Shown: piece after piece, positions 1 through 8,147 of the stretch
Position numbering within the stretch: position 1 is the stretch's first letter
Layout: the number at the start of each line of letters is the position of its first letter
Source of the DNA: AP-15 sp963772295
GTDB taxonomy: Bacteria; Pseudomonadota; Alphaproteobacteria; ATCC43930; CGMCC-115725
Assembly: GCA_963772295.1 (NCBI GenBank)
Contig: CAVYWO010000020.1
Span: 186,001 to 250,000 of the forward strand
Reading direction: 5' to 3'
DNA: 64,000 nt
Program-made: the position numbers and the translations under genes
Notes under the pieces: generated by a model
Told to the model about the DNA's origin: nothing
The model's database searches: none
The model's input: only the letters and a program-made list of their open reading frames with translations

Positions 1-1
1 T

Positions 2-676
2 ACCAAGGTCATCCGGGAGCTTACCACCGCGGCCCGCACCGGTGTCGCCGATCCGGCGGCGAACCCGCGATTGCGGGCCGCGCTCCTGACCGCCCGCCAG
101 GCCAACATGCCGAAGGAAACGGTCGAGCGCGCCATACGCCGCGGCGCCGGCGGCGAGAGCGAGGCCGCCTACGACGAGGTCCGCTATGAAGGCTACGGTC
201 CGGGCGGGGTCGCCGTCATCGTCGAGGCGCTGACCGACAATCGCAATCGAACCGCAAGCGAGATTCGCGCCGCCTTTACTCGGGCCGGCGGCACGCTCGG
301 CGAGACCAACAGCGTCGGCTTCCTGTTCGATCGCGCCGGCGAGATTTCCTACCCGGCCTCGGCGGCGAGCGGCAGCGACATGCTCGAAGCCGCCATCGAC
401 GCCGGAGCGGACGATATCGAGAGCGGCGCCGAGCAGCATCTGGTGAGCTGCGCGCCGGATCAACTCATCACCGTGCGCGACCGGCTCGAGGCAAGCTTTG
501 GCCCGGCCGCTTCGGTCCGGCTCTGCTGGCGCCCAAAGACGACGGCGCCGATTGGCGAGGCGGTGGCGCCGGCGCTGTTCAAACTGCTCGAAACGCTCGA
601 AGACAGCGACGACGTCCAGAGCGTCTACGCCAATTTCGACGTGGCCGAGGACGTCCTGGCCCGGCTCGGCGCTTGA
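2..676 (+). CDS. YebC/PmpR-family DNA-binding regulator (5' truncated by window edge)
   Basis: The reading frame is open from base 2, so the start lies outside the window. The visible first residues, through the motif ANMPKETVERAIRRG, match the N-terminal third of YebC/TACO1 proteins, and the acidic central and C-terminal domains follow to the TGA at 674-676. Family members bind DNA as regulators, and some assist translation of difficult peptide motifs; which applies here cannot be told. It lies directly upstream of ruvC, a common arrangement in bacteria. About 224 codons are visible of a usual 245-250. Confidence 0.9.
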   Translation, partial: TKVIRELTTAARTGVADPAANPRLRAALLTARQANMPKETVERAIRRGAGGESEAAYDEVRYEGYGPGGVAVIVEALTDNRNRTASEIRAAFTRAGGTLGETNSVGFLFDRAGEISYPASAASGSDMLEAAIDAGADDIESGAEQHLVSCAPDQLITVRDRLEASFGPAASVRLCWRPKTTAPIGEAVAPALFKLLETLEDSDDVQSVYANFDVAEDVLARLGA

Positions 677-702
677 TCAATTCGCCAGGCGGCGGGATCG
701 GC

Positions 703-1197
703 ATGCGCGTTTTGGGGCTCGATCCGGGGCTGCGTCATACCGGCTGGGGGATCATCGACATCGCCGGCAACCGCCTCCTGCACGTCGCCGACGGGATCGT
801 GCATGCCGCCGCCGATCAGCCGCTGGCGATCCGGCTCGTGTCGCTGTTCCGGCAGATCATCGCCGTCGTCGAGCGCTTTCAGCCCGACGAGGCGGCGGTC
901 GAAGAGAGTTTTGTCAATCGCAACCCGGCTTCGACGTTGAAGCTCGGCGTCGCCCGCGGCGTGGTGCTGCTGGCGCCGGCCGAGCGCGGACTGCCGGTCG
1001 CCGAATATTCCGCCAACCGGATCAAAAAGGCGGTGGTCGGGGCGGGGCATGCCGACAAGACGCAGGTGGCGCTGATGGTGCGGCGCCTTCTCTCGGGGCC
1101 GGCGATCGGGGCCGCCGACGCGGCCGACGCGCTGGCGGTCGCGATCTGCCATGCCCACTACGCCGAGCCGCGGCGGCTCCGCGAGATGCCGGGATGA
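703..1197 (+). CDS. ruvC: Holliday junction resolvase RuvC
   Basis: A 164-residue protein, the usual RuvC length. RuvC is a dimeric nuclease that cuts Holliday junctions symmetrically together with RuvAB. The catalytic carboxylates are all visible: D7 in MRVLGLDPG, E67/E68 in VEESF, and D139 and D142 in DAADALAVA, near-identical in position to E. coli D7/E66/D138/D141. I chose the ATG at 703 rather than an in-frame TTG at 673 because families begin at MRxLGxDPG. The stop overlaps the ruvA start by 4 bases (ATGA), which implies translational coupling in a ruvC-ruvA-ruvB operon. Confidence 0.97.
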   Translation: MRVLGLDPGLRHTGWGIIDIAGNRLLHVADGIVHAAADQPLAIRLVSLFRQIIAVVERFQPDEAAVEESFVNRNPASTLKLGVARGVVLLAPAERGLPVAEYSANRIKKAVVGAGHADKTQVALMVRRLLSGPAIGAADAADALAVAICHAHYAEPRRLREMPG

Positions 1198-1811
1198 TTG
1201 CCAAGCTCGCCGGCACCGTCGATCAGATCGGCGCCGATATGGCGGTGATCGATGTCGGCGGCGTCGGCTATCTCGTGTTTTGCTCGACGCGGACGATCGC
1301 CGGATTGTCGCCGGCCGGCGCACCGGCGCAACTCTTGATCGAGACGCATATGCGCGACGATCATATCCACCTCTACGGCTTTATCGACGCTGCCGAACGC
1401 GACTGGTTTCGCCGGCTGACGACGGTACAGGGGGTTGGCCCGCGGCTCGCGCTTGCGCTCCTGTCGAGCGCGCCGCCCGATCAGCTGGCGCGCGCCATTC
1501 TCGCTCAGGACAAGGTGGCATTGACGCGGGCTGAAGGGGTCGGGGCGCGGCTCGCCGCCCGCATCGTCAACGAGCTGAAGGACAAGATTGGCGGCCTTGC
1601 CGCTTCCGCCGGCGCGCCGGCCGCTGCGCTGCGGCCAACCGACTGGGCGAGCGCGCCGGGGGCCGCCGCCGACGCCGTTGCGGCGCTGGAGAACCTCGGC
1701 GTCGGCCGAACCGAGGCGCTTGGTGCGATCGCGGCGGCGGCGCATCGCCTCGGCGGCGAGGCTGCTGCCGATGCCTTGATCAAGGCCGGATTGGAGGAGC
1801 TTGGGCGATGA
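1194..1811 (+). CDS. ruvA: Holliday junction branch migration protein RuvA
   Basis: A 205-residue protein with the three RuvA parts: an N-terminal OB-fold (MIAKLAGTVDQIG onwards), a central helix-hairpin-helix region (TTVQGVGPRLALALLS and AEGVGARLAARIVNELKDK), and a C-terminal domain after an Ala-rich linker that contacts RuvB (about residues 155-205). RuvA tetramers hold the four-way junction open and load the RuvB motor. The ATG overlaps the ruvC stop and the TGA overlaps the ruvB start, so the three genes are translationally coupled. The open frame extends far upstream, but that part only overlaps ruvC and is not coding. Confidence 0.97.
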   Translation: MIAKLAGTVDQIGADMAVIDVGGVGYLVFCSTRTIAGLSPAGAPAQLLIETHMRDDHIHLYGFIDAAERDWFRRLTTVQGVGPRLALALLSSAPPDQLARAILAQDKVALTRAEGVGARLAARIVNELKDKIGGLAASAGAPAAALRPTDWASAPGAAADAVAALENLGVGRTEALGAIAAAAHRLGGEAAADALIKAGLEELGR

Positions 1812-2878
1812 GCGATGCCGCCCGGCGCATCGTCGCCCCGCACCAGGCCGAGCAAGAGGCGACGGAAAACCCGGTTCGGCCGGCGACCCTCGACGCGTTC
1901 GTCGGCCAGCCGGCGATGCGGGAGAATCTGCGGGTCTTTATCGATGCCGCGATCAGCCGGCGGGAAGCCCTCGACCACATCCTGCTCTCTGGTCCGCCCG
2001 GCCTCGGCAAAACGACGCTCGCCCAGATCGTCGCCCGCGAACTGGGGGTCGACTTCCACGCCACCTCGGGCCCGGTGATCCAGCGGGCGGCAGACCTGGT
2101 GGCGTTGCTCAGCAAGCTTGGCCCCCGCGAGGTCTTGTTCATCGACGAGATCCATCGCATGCCGCCGGCGGCGGAGGAGTACCTCTACCCGGCGATGGAG
2201 GATTACCAGATCGATCTGATTATCGGTCAGGGCCCCGGGGCGCGCTCGATACGCTACCGGATCGAGCGGTTCACGTTGATCGGCGCGACGACGCGTTCGG
2301 GTTTGGTCACCCGCCCGCTGCGCGAGCGCTTCGGCATCCCGCTGCGCCTGGTTTTTTACGAACCGGCCGAACTCGGGATCATCGTCAGTCGCGCCGCCCA
2401 GGTGCTCGGCATCGATCTTCGCCCCGAGGGCGCGGCCGAGATTGCGCGGCGCGCGCGTGGCACGCCGCGGGTGGCAATCCGCCTGTTGCGCCGGATCCGC
2501 GACTTTGCCGGGGTCGGCGGTCTGACCCAGGTCGATGCGGCGGCGGCCGATGCGGCGCTGCGGCGGCTCGATGTCGATCGGCGCGGCCTCGACGCCATGG
2601 ATCGCCGCTACCTGCGATGCATTGCCGAGAATTATGCGGGCGGCCCGGTCGGGATCGAGACCTTGGCGGCGGCGATCGGCGATGAACGCGACGTGATCCA
2701 GGAAGTGATCGAACCCTATCTGATCCAGGAAGGGTTCGTGCAGCGAACACCGCGCGGCCGGATGCTGACACCGCTCTCGTTTCGGCACCTCGGTCTGGCG
2801 ATGCCGGCAACCCTGCCGACCCAGCTCGACCTGCTCGCCGGCGCGCCGCTCGCAGCCGATGCCGAAACCGCGCCGTGA
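1808..2878 (+). CDS. ruvB: Holliday junction branch migration helicase RuvB
   Basis: A 356-residue AAA+ ATPase. Walker A is GPPGLGKT at residues 62-69, Walker B is LFIDEIHR, and sensor 1 lies in IGATTRSG. The C-terminal winged-helix domain ends with the RuvB-typical QRTPRGRMLTP block. Hexamers of RuvB pump DNA through the RuvA-bound junction. The start overlaps the ruvA stop by 4 bases. The next gene downstream is tolQ with only about 40 bases between; the ybgC thioesterase gene often found at this point is absent. Confidence 0.97.
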   Translation: MSDAARRIVAPHQAEQEATENPVRPATLDAFVGQPAMRENLRVFIDAAISRREALDHILLSGPPGLGKTTLAQIVARELGVDFHATSGPVIQRAADLVALLSKLGPREVLFIDEIHRMPPAAEEYLYPAMEDYQIDLIIGQGPGARSIRYRIERFTLIGATTRSGLVTRPLRERFGIPLRLVFYEPAELGIIVSRAAQVLGIDLRPEGAAEIARRARGTPRVAIRLLRRIRDFAGVGGLTQVDAAAADAALRRLDVDRRGLDAMDRRYLRCIAENYAGGPVGIETLAAAIGDERDVIQEVIEPYLIQEGFVQRTPRGRMLTPLSFRHLGLAMPATLPTQLDLLAGAPLAADAETAP

Positions 2879-2919
2879 TCCCGAAACTCATCCCAAAGAC
2901 GCCATAAAGGGTCGCTCGA

Positions 2920-3648
2920 ATGCCGCCTAATGCCGTTGCCAGCGCCCCCCTGGCTGGGTCGGTACCGCACGATCTGTCGATTATCGGGTTGTTCCTGCAA
3001 TCGGATACCATCGTCAAGCTGGTCATGCTGCTGCTGCTGGTGGCGTCGTTTTGGACCTGGGCCGTGATCTTCGACAAGGCGATCCGGCTGCGCCGGTTGC
3101 GTCAGGCGGCGGCGAGTTTCGAGGAGAGCTTCTGGTCGGGCGGGTCGCTCGACGATCTCTACGAGCGGGTCGGCCAGCGTCCGCCCGATCCGATGGCCGC
3201 GGTATTCTCGGCGGCGATGCGGGAATGGCGGCGCAGCGCCGCCAAGGGCCTGCTCGGCACCGCGATCATGCGGGCCAGCCTGCAGCAGCGCATCGAGCGG
3301 GTCATGAATGTCACGGTGGGCCGTGAGATGGAGCGGGTGGAGCGCTTTATGGCCTACTTGGCGACGGTCGGTGCGACCGCGCCGTTTATCGGGCTGTTCG
3401 GTACCGTCTGGGGGATCATGAACAGTTTCCAGTCGATCGCGGCTGCGAAGAACACCAGCCTTGCCGTGGTTGCGCCCGGCATTGCCGAATCGCTCTTCGC
3501 GACCGCGTTGGGGCTCGTCGCCGCGATCCCGGCGGTGATCGCCTACAACAAGCTGGCGACCGATTTCGGGCGCTACGCCGGCCGGCTCGAAGCCTTCGCC
3601 TCCGAGTTCAGCGCGATCCTGTCGCGCCAGCTCGACGAGCGGCCCTGA
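2920..3648 (+). CDS. tolQ: Tol-Pal system proton channel subunit TolQ
   Basis: A 242-residue inner-membrane protein of the MotA/TolQ/ExbB family. Transmembrane segments are visible near residues 26-46 (VKLVMLLLLVASFWTWAVIF), about 145-170 (ATVGATAPFIGLFGTVWGIM) and about 188-212 (ESLFATALGLVAAIPAVIAY). The GLFGTVWGIM and GIAESLFATALGL motifs are TolQ hallmarks. TolQ and TolR form the proton-driven stator that energises TolA for envelope constriction at division. It starts the tolQRAB-pal-cpoB cluster, 2 bases before tolR. Confidence 0.96.
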   Translation: MPPNAVASAPLAGSVPHDLSIIGLFLQSDTIVKLVMLLLLVASFWTWAVIFDKAIRLRRLRQAAASFEESFWSGGSLDDLYERVGQRPPDPMAAVFSAAMREWRRSAAKGLLGTAIMRASLQQRIERVMNVTVGREMERVERFMAYLATVGATAPFIGLFGTVWGIMNSFQSIAAAKNTSLAVVAPGIAESLFATALGLVAAIPAVIAYNKLATDFGRYAGRLEAFASEFSAILSRQLDERP

Positions 3649-3650
3649 GC

Positions 3651-4145
3651 ATGCCGGCCGTCGATTTTGACGGCAATGGCCGGCGTCGCGTCGGACGGTA
3701 TCGGCCGATGTCGGAAATCAACGTCACGCCGCTCGTCGACGTGATGCTGGTGCTGCTCGTCGTCTTCATGATCGCGGCACCCCTGTTGACGATCGGGGTG
3801 CCGGTCGAGCTGCCGCAGACCGCGGCGCCACCGATCACCGATCCGAAGGAGCCGCTCGTCATATCGATCGACGGCGCCGGCCAGATCTTCATCGCGGATG
3901 CCGTGATCGAGACCGCAGCGCTGGTCCCCCGATTGCAAGCAATCACCGACAACAATCCCGATGCGCTGCTTTACGTCCGCGCCGACAAGTCGATCGACTA
4001 CGGCCGGGTGCTCGAGGTGATGAGCCTGGTCAGCTCCGCCGGCTTTCGCAAGGTCTCCCTGATCGCCCAGCCGCCGCGCGGCGCCGGTGAGCGGATCGCC
4101 GGCGCGGCGCCGGCGGCGCGCGCGTCGCGAACGGCAAGGCACTGA
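3651..4145 (+). CDS. tolR: Tol-Pal system protein TolR (ExbD family)
   Basis: A 164-residue protein with one N-terminal transmembrane helix. The conserved motif MSEINVTPLVDVMLVLLVV contains the proton-path aspartate at D30. The periplasmic domain (about residues 55-145) has the usual ExbD/TolR fold pattern, ending near GFRKVSLIAQPP. It partners TolQ as the ion channel. An arginine- and alanine-rich tail of some 20 residues follows the family domain and overlaps no other gene; tolA begins 22 bases later. Confidence 0.95.
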   Translation: MPAVDFDGNGRRRVGRYRPMSEINVTPLVDVMLVLLVVFMIAAPLLTIGVPVELPQTAAPPITDPKEPLVISIDGAGQIFIADAVIETAALVPRLQAITDNNPDALLYVRADKSIDYGRVLEVMSLVSSAGFRKVSLIAQPPRGAGERIAGAAPAARASRTARH

Positions 4146-4167
4146 TCGCTTCGCGCGGCCGCCCCGG

Positions 4168-5151
4168 ATGAGCCTCGTCGCCGTTCAGCAAGGACCGGCG
4201 CGCCGACCGAACGGGGCGGCGCCGTCCGAGGGCATCGCGCGGCCTGGCTTGGCGCTTTCCGGGGTGCTCCACCTCGTCCTGATCACCTTGCTCCTATTCG
4301 GTCTGCCGGCGCTGTTCAGCCCGCCGCCGCCGTCGGAGATGCCGATCGCGGTCGATCTCGTCAATATCGGGCCCGAAACCCGGGCGACGCACCCCAATCC
4401 GGTGGCGCCGCAACATGCGGCGAAGCCGGTCGAGCCGGTACCCGGCCCGGCTCCGGCAAAGCCCGATAAGAAACCCGAGCCGCCGCCGATGACGCCGCCG
4501 GCGGCCGCGGCGGCGCCGGCACCGGCGCCGCCGATCCGGCCCGAGCCGAAGCCCGAACCAGCGCCGCCTCCGCCGCTGCCCCAAGTCAAGCCGGTGCCGC
4601 CGTCAAAACCGGTCGACGAGGTTGCCGCCCCCCGGCCGCGCGAGAAGCCCGAACCGCCAAAGCAGACGGCAAACAGCCAGGCGCGAGCACAGGACCGAAA
4701 ATACGACCCGGGTCGGTTCGATGCATTGTTGCGCAACCTGGCGGCGGCGAGCACTTCGCCGCCGCCCGACTCACCGCCGCGGAGATCGGCGTCGGCGGCC
4801 GGGGTGTGGTCGTCGCAGCCCAAGGCGCCGCTCGGCCGCCGCCTCAGCGCCAGTGAAATGGACATGGTCCGCGAGCAGATCTCGCGCTGCTGGAATGTGC
4901 CGGCCGGAGCGCGCGACACCCCCGATCTCGTGATCGAGATCAGGGTCGTCGTCAACCCCGACGGCAACGTCCAACAGGCCGCGATCGTCGATGGCGCGCG
5001 CGCCGCCGCCGATCCCTTCTTCCGCGCCGCGGCGGAAAGCGCGCGGCGCGCTTTTTTCAATCCCGAATGCCGGCCGCTGCGTTTGCCGCCCGGCAAATAC
5101 GAGATTTGGCGCGACATGGTGGTCGACTTCAGCCCAAAGGACCTCTCATGA
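4168..5151 (+). CDS. tolA: TolA energy-transducing envelope protein
   Basis: A 327-residue protein with the TolA design: one N-terminal membrane anchor (LALSGVLHLVLITLLLFGLP, about residues 29-48), a long Pro/Lys/Glu/Ala linker (about 75-180), and a C-terminal TonB/TolA-like domain (about 220-325) with the pairing signature ISRCWNVPAGA. It spans the periplasm and couples TolQR to TolB-Pal. I chose the ATG at 4168 because upstream in-frame codons overlap tolR and lack family similarity. Its linker is shorter and much richer in proline than the enteric helical stalk. The stop overlaps the tolB ATG. Confidence 0.93.
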   Translation: MSLVAVQQGPARRPNGAAPSEGIARPGLALSGVLHLVLITLLLFGLPALFSPPPPSEMPIAVDLVNIGPETRATHPNPVAPQHAAKPVEPVPGPAPAKPDKKPEPPPMTPPAAAAAPAPAPPIRPEPKPEPAPPPPLPQVKPVPPSKPVDEVAAPRPREKPEPPKQTANSQARAQDRKYDPGRFDALLRNLAAASTSPPPDSPPRRSASAAGVWSSQPKAPLGRRLSASEMDMVREQISRCWNVPAGARDTPDLVIEIRVVVNPDGNVQQAAIVDGARAAADPFFRAAAESARRAFFNPECRPLRLPPGKYEIWRDMVVDFSPKDLS

Positions 5152-6488
5152 AGAAAGCCTGCTGCAAGGCCGCGGCCGTGGCAGCCGCGCTGCTCCCCGT
5201 TCTGGCCTATATGGGGGCACCGACGCGTGCCGAGTTGCGGCTCGACATCACCAGCGGCGCGGTTCGGCCGATGCCGATCGCGATCCCGCCCTTCGCCCCC
5301 TCGGGCGAGGGCGGTGGACAAGCGGGACGGGAGATCCCCGGCGTCGTGTCGGCGGATCTCGGCGGCTCGGGCCTGTTCCGACCGCTCGATCCGAGGAGCT
5401 TCATCCAGGACGTCTCGGCCGCCGAGGGCCAACCCAATTTTGCCGACTGGCGGCCGCTCGAGGCGCAGGCCCTCATCACCGGCGCGGTCGAGACGCAAGC
5501 CGACGGGCGGCTTCATGTCGCCTTCCGGCTCTGGGACGTCTTCGCCGGGCAACAGTTGACCGGCTACGGCTACACGACAACGCCGCAGAATGGACGCCGC
5601 ATCGCGCACATCATCGCCGACGAGACCTATAAGCGCATCACCGGCGAGGACGGCTATTTTGATACGCGCATCGTCTATGTCGCCGAATCCGGACCGCCGC
5701 GGCGGCGCATCAAGCGCTTGGCGATCATGGATCAGGACGGCGCCAACAACCGCTATCTGACCGACGGCCGCGCTCTGGTGCTGACGCCGCGCTTCTCGCC
5801 GACGGCGCAGGAGATCACCTACCTCTCCTTCGCGAACGGCCCGCCGCGCGTCTACCTGATGAACATCGACACCGGGCAGCAGGAGGTGATCGGCGATTTT
5901 CCCGGAATGAGCTTCGCGCCGCGATTTGCCCCGGACGGCAATCGCGTGATTTTGAGCCGCGCCGAGAACGGCGCGACCAATATCTTCGTCTTCGACCTGC
6001 GGACTCACGGTGTCACTCGCCTGACCGACGACGACGCGATCGACACCTCGCCCTGCTATTCGCCCGACGGTGCCAGAATCGTGTTCAGTTCCGACCGCGG
6101 CGGGTCGCAGCAGCTCTATGTGATGAACTCGGACGGCAGCGGGGTCCGGCGGATCAGCTTCGGCGCGGGGCACTACGGCACCCCGGTCTGGTCGCCGCGC
6201 GGCGACCAGATCGCGTTCACCAAGATCGACAGCGGCTCGTTCTCGATCGGCGTGATGCATCCCGACGGGTCGGGCGAGCGCCTTTTGACCACCGGCTTTC
6301 TCGTCGAGGGACCGAGCTGGGCGCCCAACGGCCGAGTGTTGGTGTATTTTGGCCAGGAACCGTCCGATGCGAGCGGCGGCGGCGGTGCCCCCCATCTTTA
6401 TTCGATCGATTTGACGGGATACAACCAACGCGAGATCGCGACCCCCGGGGCGGCCTCCGATCCGGCTTGGTCTCCGCTGCTGCGCTGA
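5148..6488 (+). CDS. tolB: Tol-Pal system beta-propeller protein TolB
   Basis: A 446-residue periplasmic protein. A Sec signal peptide (about residues 1-26) is followed by the N-terminal TolB domain (LRLDITSGAVRPMPIAI to about residue 165). Then come beta-propeller blades with repeated signatures such as PRFSPTAQEITYLS, PRFAPDGNRVILS, CYSPDGARIVFSSDRGG and VWSPRGDQIAFTK. TolB links TolA to Pal. The ATG overlaps the tolA stop (ATGA); earlier in-frame codons lie inside tolA and are not used. Confidence 0.96.
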   Translation: MKKACCKAAAVAAALLPVLAYMGAPTRAELRLDITSGAVRPMPIAIPPFAPSGEGGGQAGREIPGVVSADLGGSGLFRPLDPRSFIQDVSAAEGQPNFADWRPLEAQALITGAVETQADGRLHVAFRLWDVFAGQQLTGYGYTTTPQNGRRIAHIIADETYKRITGEDGYFDTRIVYVAESGPPRRRIKRLAIMDQDGANNRYLTDGRALVLTPRFSPTAQEITYLSFANGPPRVYLMNIDTGQQEVIGDFPGMSFAPRFAPDGNRVILSRAENGATNIFVFDLRTHGVTRLTDDDAIDTSPCYSPDGARIVFSSDRGGSQQLYVMNSDGSGVRRISFGAGHYGTPVWSPRGDQIAFTKIDSGSFSIGVMHPDGSGERLLTTGFLVEGPSWAPNGRVLVYFGQEPSDASGGGGAPHLYSIDLTGYNQREIATPGAASDPAWSPLLR

Positions 6489-6529
6489 TCGGCAAGGGGT
6501 CGTATTGACACCTTTCCAGGGAGTTGAAG

Positions 6530-7018
6530 ATGCGGGCGAAGATGATCGGCTGGGCGAGTGTGCTGTGCCTGCTCGCCGCCTGCGCCGCCCCCCCGCCGCC
6601 GCTGCCGCCACCGCCGGGTCCGGCCGGCCCGCCGGGCGGGATCGGCGCCTCGGCGTTCGCCCCGGGCTCGCAGCAGGATCTCGCGGCGACCGCCGGCGAC
6701 CGCGTCTTCTTCGCCTTCGACCGGTCGGATATCAACGCCGAGGGACAGCAAACCCTCGAGCGGCAGGCCGCATGGCTGCACCGTTACCCCAATGTCAGCG
6801 TTGTCATCGAAGGTCACTGCGACGAGCGCGGAACGCGTGAATACAATCTCGCCCTCGGCGAACGCCGGGCCAACGCCGTCAAGAACGTGCTGATCGCCGC
6901 CGGCGTCTCCGCCGCGCGCATTTCGACGATCAGCTACGGCAAGGAGCGCCCGATTGAGCTCGGATCGAATGAGGAGGCATGGGCGCAGAACCGGGTCGCG
7001 ATCACCACCGTGCAGTGA
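6530..7018 (+). CDS. pal: Peptidoglycan-associated lipoprotein Pal
   Basis: A 162-residue lipoprotein. The lipobox LLAAC puts the lipidated cysteine at C18. A proline-rich tether follows (about residues 21-40), then an OmpA-like domain with the peptidoglycan-binding signature VVIEGHCDERGTREYN and LGERRANAVKNVLI. It anchors the outer membrane to peptidoglycan and binds TolB. The ATG at 6530 is chosen over a TTG at 6524 because a GGGAG ribosome site (about 6518-6523) sits at correct spacing and the shorter form gives a normal lipoprotein leader. Confidence 0.96.
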   Translation: MRAKMIGWASVLCLLAACAAPPPPLPPPPGPAGPPGGIGASAFAPGSQQDLAATAGDRVFFAFDRSDINAEGQQTLERQAAWLHRYPNVSVVIEGHCDERGTREYNLALGERRANAVKNVLIAAGVSAARISTISYGKERPIELGSNEEAWAQNRVAITTVQ

Positions 7019-7144
7019 GCCGGGACGCCCTTTTTTCGCCCCAAACGGCCCCGATAAAAGCTGCCGTGCAATCCGCGCCGGGCGCGGCGCCATCGAGGGT
7101 GGCCGCCTTCCCTATACCCCCGCGGATTCGAAGAGGCGCCGCCG

Positions 7145-8143
7145 ATGATCCGGCATTGGTTCTTGCCGCCCGCCCGGCCGACCCTGCTCTTGGTGCTGTT
7201 TGCGGTCGGCGCAAGCCTGTCCGGGGCGCGGGCGCAGGACGCGACGACGCAAGACCGCCTCGACCGCATCGAGCGCGACCTCAGCATGCTGCAGCGCCAG
7301 GTCTACCGCGACGGGGCCGGCCCCGGGGAGGATGTGAATGCCGGAACCAGCGGCAATCTCGCGGTCGATACGCAGATCCGGTTGAACCGCCTGGAACAGC
7401 AGTTGCGCGAGTTGACCGGTAGGGTCGAAGACGAAACCAACCAGGTGCAACAGCTGCGCCAACGCCTCGAACAAATAAACAACGATCTCGAGATCCGCTT
7501 GGGCGGGCCGAACCCGGGGGCCCGCGCGGCGCCGCCGCCGCTGCCGCCCCCGGTCGTCCCGCCGGGCATGCGCGCGGAGCTCCCGCCGCCGGGTGTGGGC
7601 GGCGAGACCGCGGAGCTGCCGGGCAGCGCCACGGCGCCGCCGGGCGCCCTGTTGCCGCCGCCCGATGCCACCGGCACGCTGACCCCGCCGGGGGCTGCGC
7701 CGCCGCCGAGCGCCGCCGCCGGCGAAGGCCCGCCACCGGCGGCACCGACCTTGCCGTCGGAATCGGCGGCGGCGCAGTACAATTCGGCCTTCGGCCTGCT
7801 GCGCAAGGCGAACTACCAGGCCGCCGAGGACGCGTTCCGCAGCTTTGTCCAGCAGCACCCGAACAGCAACCTTGCCGGCAATGCCCAATATTGGCTTGGC
7901 GAAAGCTATTACGCGCGCGGCCGCTACGGCGATGCCACGATCGCCTTTGCCGAGGGCTACAAACGCTATCCAAAGGGGCCGAAAGCCTCGGAAACGCTCT
8001 TGAAGCTCGCCATGGCGCTCAACCGTGCCAATCAGAAACAGAACGCCTGCGTCGCGCTGGCCCAGCTCGATCATGATTTCCCGCACGCGGCGAGCCCCGT
8101 GAAGGAACGGGCGGCGGCGGAGAAGAAGCGGTCCGGTTGCTGA
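7145..8143 (+). CDS. cpoB: CpoB/YbgF, Tol-Pal accessory cell-division coordinator
   Basis: A 332-residue exported protein. A signal peptide (about residues 1-28) is followed by the N-terminal coiled-coil trimerisation segment (DRLDRIERDLSMLQRQVY and RLEQQLRELTGRVEDE), then a roughly 90-residue linker made largely of Pro, Ala and Gly (about 118-205). The C-terminal TPR domain (YNSAFGLLRKANYQAAEDAF to the end) follows. CpoB couples Tol to PBP1B-driven septal peptidoglycan synthesis in E. coli. The linker is much longer and richer in proline than in enterobacteria. It closes the tol-pal cluster and sits 4 bases before tilS. Confidence 0.93.
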   Translation: MIRHWFLPPARPTLLLVLFAVGASLSGARAQDATTQDRLDRIERDLSMLQRQVYRDGAGPGEDVNAGTSGNLAVDTQIRLNRLEQQLRELTGRVEDETNQVQQLRQRLEQINNDLEIRLGGPNPGARAAPPPLPPPVVPPGMRAELPPPGVGGETAELPGSATAPPGALLPPPDATGTLTPPGAAPPPSAAAGEGPPPAAPTLPSESAAAQYNSAFGLLRKANYQAAEDAFRSFVQQHPNSNLAGNAQYWLGESYYARGRYGDATIAFAEGYKRYPKGPKASETLLKLAMALNRANQKQNACVALAQLDHDFPHAASPVKERAAAEKKRSGC

Positions 8144-8147
8144 GGCG

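Noticed and set aside
4185..6611. 808-codon open frame antisense to tolA and tolB
   Set aside because: Gly/Arg/Ala-rich artefact of high GC content opposite well-supported genes.
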